Source of the DNA: Umezawaea tangerina
GTDB taxonomy: Bacteria; Actinomycetota; Actinomycetes; Mycobacteriales; Pseudonocardiaceae
Length of the DNA stretch: 64,000 nucleotides
Assembly (NCBI RefSeq): GCF_003002815.1
Contig: NZ_PVTF01000008.1
Span: 372,001-436,000 of the forward strand
Direction: 5' to 3'
Shown here: positions 63,801 to 64,000 of the stretch, in pieces
How the letters are laid out: every line of letters begins with the position of its first letter
Numbering within the stretch: position 1 is the first letter of the stretch
Program-made: the position numbers and the translations under genes
The notes under the pieces: model-generated
Databases searched by the model: none
Told to the model about the DNA's origin: nothing
Seen by the model: only the letters and a program-made list of their open reading frames with translations

Positions 63801-64000
63801 GTCCGACACCCCCAGCGCGGTCGAGATGCGGCTGGTCGAACGGGTCGAGCCACAGGTGTTGCAGACCGTGCCGGACGCGACGTTCGTCGAGACCGGCACG
63901 GTCGGCACCGGCACCTCGGACACCGGCACCGCCGCCCGAGGGCTGACCGGCAAGATCATGATCGGCCCCGGCATGGACATGGGGGCGATCAGCCTGGTCG
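54811..64000 (+). CDS. Giant type VII-associated effector with ADP-ribosyltransferase domain and duplicated single-Cys modules, partial
   Basis: An open frame of at least 3,063 codons that runs off the window. Parts in order: 1-300, a WXG100-like helical region with a hydrophobic stretch (SMMIEIVWFASSIVWAL); 300-690, a Gly/Pro/Gln-rich linker; 725-880, a Scabin/pierisin-like mono-ADP-ribosyltransferase with Arg741 (PLYRLDD), Ser779-Thr780-Thr781 (VYVSTTR) and Glu826/Glu828 before VAFAGGI; 892-1410 and 1991-2509, two copies of a module, each with one Cys (1354, 2455); ~1450-1560, an OmpA-like segment; 2510-2680, another Pro/Ala linker; then a beta-rich region. In my reading these are its only cysteines. 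Such giant 'lonely-Cys' proteins are known from actinomycetes and presumed secreted. The end lies outside the window. Confidence 0.85.
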   Translation, partial: MEINFDPDFDWLWILVAGQKAPRVDVAATRALARSWLESGATLSEMTAALDELAAKVEDALGGRLGGAFRSQVREVVASVPQLVGLARQQSDSLLKLALNVEQSIYSMMIEIVWFASSIVWALSNPFTAPLVPSFITAARVAVTRILEKLHWVLRLLAEAVQEGVEEVVQGAIAQLIQFAEGNRVQWDGESTLIEFVAGAAAGGLIKGGHMGMAKWKPGVAKSVVFGAANEAAAETFVGLGTAGVFGSSLDDVWTGTVNGAFSHAAERGAGHAGQKIGEVVAGMAAAKLLSIPDIAMPDAPALSGEHKALGGGSGPGPGFDGGAGDVGAAAVPVKSLGGGGPGAAGVVPTGQPGGGQTGGETAGLSVPRGAPAGADALSGTTVASDRPGGTPGVAQMPSNSGATPGTGVPEGDALDVAPGAETPAPTGAEAGSRAQVDGIVTSTAPDGAAPSQIPTAVAESPSADEVVHSDSGLTADSPVTDSPHVSGPDGGPQDLPGTSGSSPERPASAVPPDAGVQPPPVQQEHALLGQNQPGQALPGQPQTTAPQQGQAQPGQTSGGFGRGGPTTRAGLPSVAPVDLPVPGPPRLSGTPLLERDSPLSQPTLVADVAHAHASYTPRSAVDSDVDEVESFTSDETPATVGRPFGGTGQNDPSPGVGSALTMDTAVESPVRGAADPNESAPGDDVGEPSDGPVVSAAAPYSSEYRVDVDELNLVATIPVDVGEIEVFDVAWRTSREPLYRLDDRPLDEVFGVGFQPLSRTNYDLMSRILADDASVYVSTTRNADLHLEPRARGAYRIRYRHLFDVPGGIVVNDSPILHSVLHEHEEEVAFAGGIRSEFHVGAHEINADGSIGRFHPNPGYRPGEAQAVAAPVPAPPSAERADTTTLEPVPSGFTRVSSGPVFGFPVPGGVDASVVTALSDALDESGDGPQSGGDRIVVVVDSPDGRQARVASGDGQVHEIDGRELAVELLADPEFRRRVNEGHEVLLVANKAGERGNFGGLGFDFAGALRAEGLFNDVRATTGTPQVGPDGVRLGAVELVSTLRAGDLRITVLRDTAGRPVALMVRSPGDSELFEQAREWARNVTANGLSDHDVDGGRLAPSPWSSRQVPGFVLLSTSPRGARAVRADGAPVDVSLTELAVVLRADPALRDLLGDGRKVASHKDIVLGTLTGGLVGDGAEFNQALLDGGYARRLHSAPSPMTLSPDGRITLGDGSFTTHQAPLPGPDNVVARVMANAALGTYGVFFPLDKSDEKAERSASYRTPMRLQYFLRGKDRFEAFVAPWSGSATRPVVVDGHNMGDDGFGLRLTTDHPDVWGDATTVDGARKAMIVAGSAIYRQAGLDPTAPVVLLQCWVNRPTPGSDTPTPAAGFREQWARLVRSVEVFGATGKALVADHTAAIGFHEAGGAMTLAGPDGGQPVPELPMADLVTQEIDPLLLRFDHRAPNIRTRDVEQVRETARRVARAAAWRKIKGAGIPEVLITGYGDESDPAGGVTDEQRGQLRADDVAAVFTQELTEESLRLRKFGFDVRAEHIALRSTGSAADDRFGRAATVEVRLSAAELGQRALEGDLDFTSEAALQELEEAFAELAPSWSSDLPQVVRPTAGSATYTSRNGDDSSDAESDPGSDLETAVGNLRVVEAARPLPRTATTSGGVAFTADDDVLDKWSDVHEAMPSRKEGDGPEPFLVFVGVRGETFVVDGVAVTGAELARQVSAHASFRSAVSASPGVEVSVVLDDPTGVADVAEELRAFAVAMRDDGGYRHVTVARRPVDREPFAGGFEQVSPVLPDDVVLVPLFDGRREIGVGVPSDVAAQRSFEKVASHAIPEGRRLIEEKEGFDYRLSKEAGEEVVAPWAQSLEPSGGGELRALLQTKNGHYTALLRNRARSVRVSDSEAAGILLGTSVFKGALSGDVRPTLVVATNDLTMTGGPDLTPGLWSELVARSGPWPGFHFQGRIAPSKRGQLRVLPGKRFTEVPLTLSDVRHRETGSVVGLPASAEDLDQLKRFAGAHPDLGQALSGPWGGREPLVVVVDGSEGHARVSLSNGQSFSAEGGQLGRLLLELPEFAARMRADPTRPVVLVSGHGAARLGFGGLGFDVAGAFRAAGLFNPVYAPTGGATLAGGEVVLAEGSTFAEVSVWRAGDLRVEVLSGTKNDVRMLVIRSPGDESFVDGLRNWLSRTDRKAISTFLGAGWKQHKAPWREEVPPVLVVARSTGDGFRGQRSDSRGVVVSTAELAQVLRDDPQLRELMGHVGKTGDLGASTPLLLVAQGERPVLDLDVFAESMVPGGYARTMYASVGPLTFGFGARGFLGAEGGFQSVTPTLGPEAYVSYPIVSSDGVVWGHTFPTVAFQVPFDTLFGLRYAGDRQKFYFQQKKDSNGVISDVPRRTPWAGKPVWVNMGHAGSREGLQFAVATGRPHVRGDLVWLVGDEAAGAIHGSEIFRRAGGSDRILLLYCEINQPIPDGNGVTRAQQVKVAWVADHGPVEMFGATTEAFADMGGYLLVEDGGEFTEVLLPGEEPSAQPDSEQGMAGAAGLEVAGSPGRQQTERMGASARGTAPGVPPGPAAGAAGSDGPPPAASAAPAEPAPPVEPAVQEETAPAGPVVQQQTTPAAESAGSEVPVRPKGVAPELPAAQEFAEALGASEPGGSGSVASTAGHELSSVAPAEPAVPAAQAAPAPVIPGVPSYLRDSTSLGIAQQNGPVRADFGGALDELLPPGPRVGVDGFVEDLVNGIGKFLGRGHTADVTIGGRPYELHGVARFGWQTAVEGAPSDLSTTMTGPGGTGTISASATVKDGNTGLLVFVLTAAPGIFAVGSAQLSTDASNVVTSSVDAKAGESNQMDLLMPAREFAVPVRVELTLRHAGQRPVGEPVVVAGNTDLLVPAGLSDTGGTGAVATGTSYVESVEFGGGAPGVYRGRPLPPGPDGSHRLFDKVAAALPSSLVKPGRPGRTALREFLTGDTVHDHYHDIAVTAEDAARGRGWVRSESLFSGKHPLLSWSDTPSAVEMRLVERVEPQVLQTVPDATFVETGTVGTGTSDTGTAARGLTGKIMIGPGMDMGAISLV
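57484..59040 (+). repeat. Single-Cys module, copy 1 of the giant protein
   Basis: Residues 892-1410. Landmarks: VVVVDSPDG, GGLGFDFAGALRAEGLFN (from residue 1000), MVRSPGDSELFEQ and VLLQCWVN (Cys1354). Confidence 0.75.
60781..62337 (+). repeat. Single-Cys module, copy 2 of the giant protein
   Basis: Residues 1991-2509. Landmarks match copy 1 in order: VVVVDGSEG, GGLGFDVAGAFRAAGLFN (from 2092), LVIRSPGDESFVDG and LLLYCEIN (Cys2455). The distance from the GGLGFD motif to the Cys is 363 residues against 354 in copy 1. Confidence 0.75.

Noticed and set aside
1-64000. CRISPR arrays, tRNA or rRNA genes
   Set aside because: No regularly spaced repeats and no cloverleaf or rRNA-like sequence were seen on either strand.

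Overview
This is a high-GC actinomycete chromosome segment. GTG (and one TTG) starts, ATGA/GTGA start-stop overlaps, an Lsr2 gene, an F420-type luciferase-like oxidoreductase and a type VII secretion (WXG/EspC-like) locus point to Pseudonocardiales relatives such as Saccharothrix, Actinosynnema or Lentzea. That placement is inference. No rRNA, tRNA or CRISPR was seen.

Region 1 (1-7.0 kb) is one edge of a specialised-metabolite cluster built on an aminocyclitol. It holds the end of a DegT/StrS-type aminotransferase, an MFS exporter, an ATP-grasp ligase, an overlapping SDR / bicupin / 2-deoxy-scyllo-inosose-synthase-like operon, and a StrR-type ParB-fold regulator. Region 2 (7.4-13.9 kb) has a two-component system with a GerMN-like lipoprotein, an M1-type metallopeptidase, a small secreted protein and a divergent SDR / MmyB-type regulator pair.

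Region 3 (14.0-19.0 kb) is a compact C-glycoside (or related glycoside) catabolic operon: deglycosidase beta and alpha subunits, a pyranose-oxidase-like FAD enzyme and an MFS transporter. A divergent TetR gene faces it, and the intergenic region has well-formed promoters and palindromes. Region 4 (19.0-38 kb) holds a HEAT-like protein, Lsr2 and two minus-strand catabolic operons. One is AraC, acyl-CoA ligase, amidohydrolase, SDR, LLM oxidoreductase and Dabb. The other is LysR-divergent: FAH, flavin monooxygenase, amidohydrolase, extradiol dioxygenase and FAH, which looks like an aromatic meta-cleavage route. Around them lie decayed genes: a frameshifted NmrA, a deleted MFS, and flavin-monooxygenase and integrase remnants.

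Region 5 (38-50.5 kb) mixes intact genes with many fossils. Intact genes are hydrolases, an SDR, a GT87 mannosyltransferase-like membrane protein, a second two-component system, a secreted PI-PLC-like protein and a large XRE/NB-ARC/TPR regulator. Fossils are ADH, AKR, CGNR, IS630, IS5 and methyltransferase pieces.

Region 6 (50.8-64 kb) is the most striking: a membrane-anchored Hsp70-like protein, an orphan LuxR regulator, a YbaB-like protein, an EspC/WXG-like protein, a 163-bp palindromic MITE inserted at a stop codon, and an open frame of at least 3,063 codons that runs off the window. That giant protein carries a Scabin/pierisin-like ADP-ribosyltransferase domain and two copies of a ~520-residue module, each with a single cysteine at the equivalent place. 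It looks like a type VII-associated giant effector.
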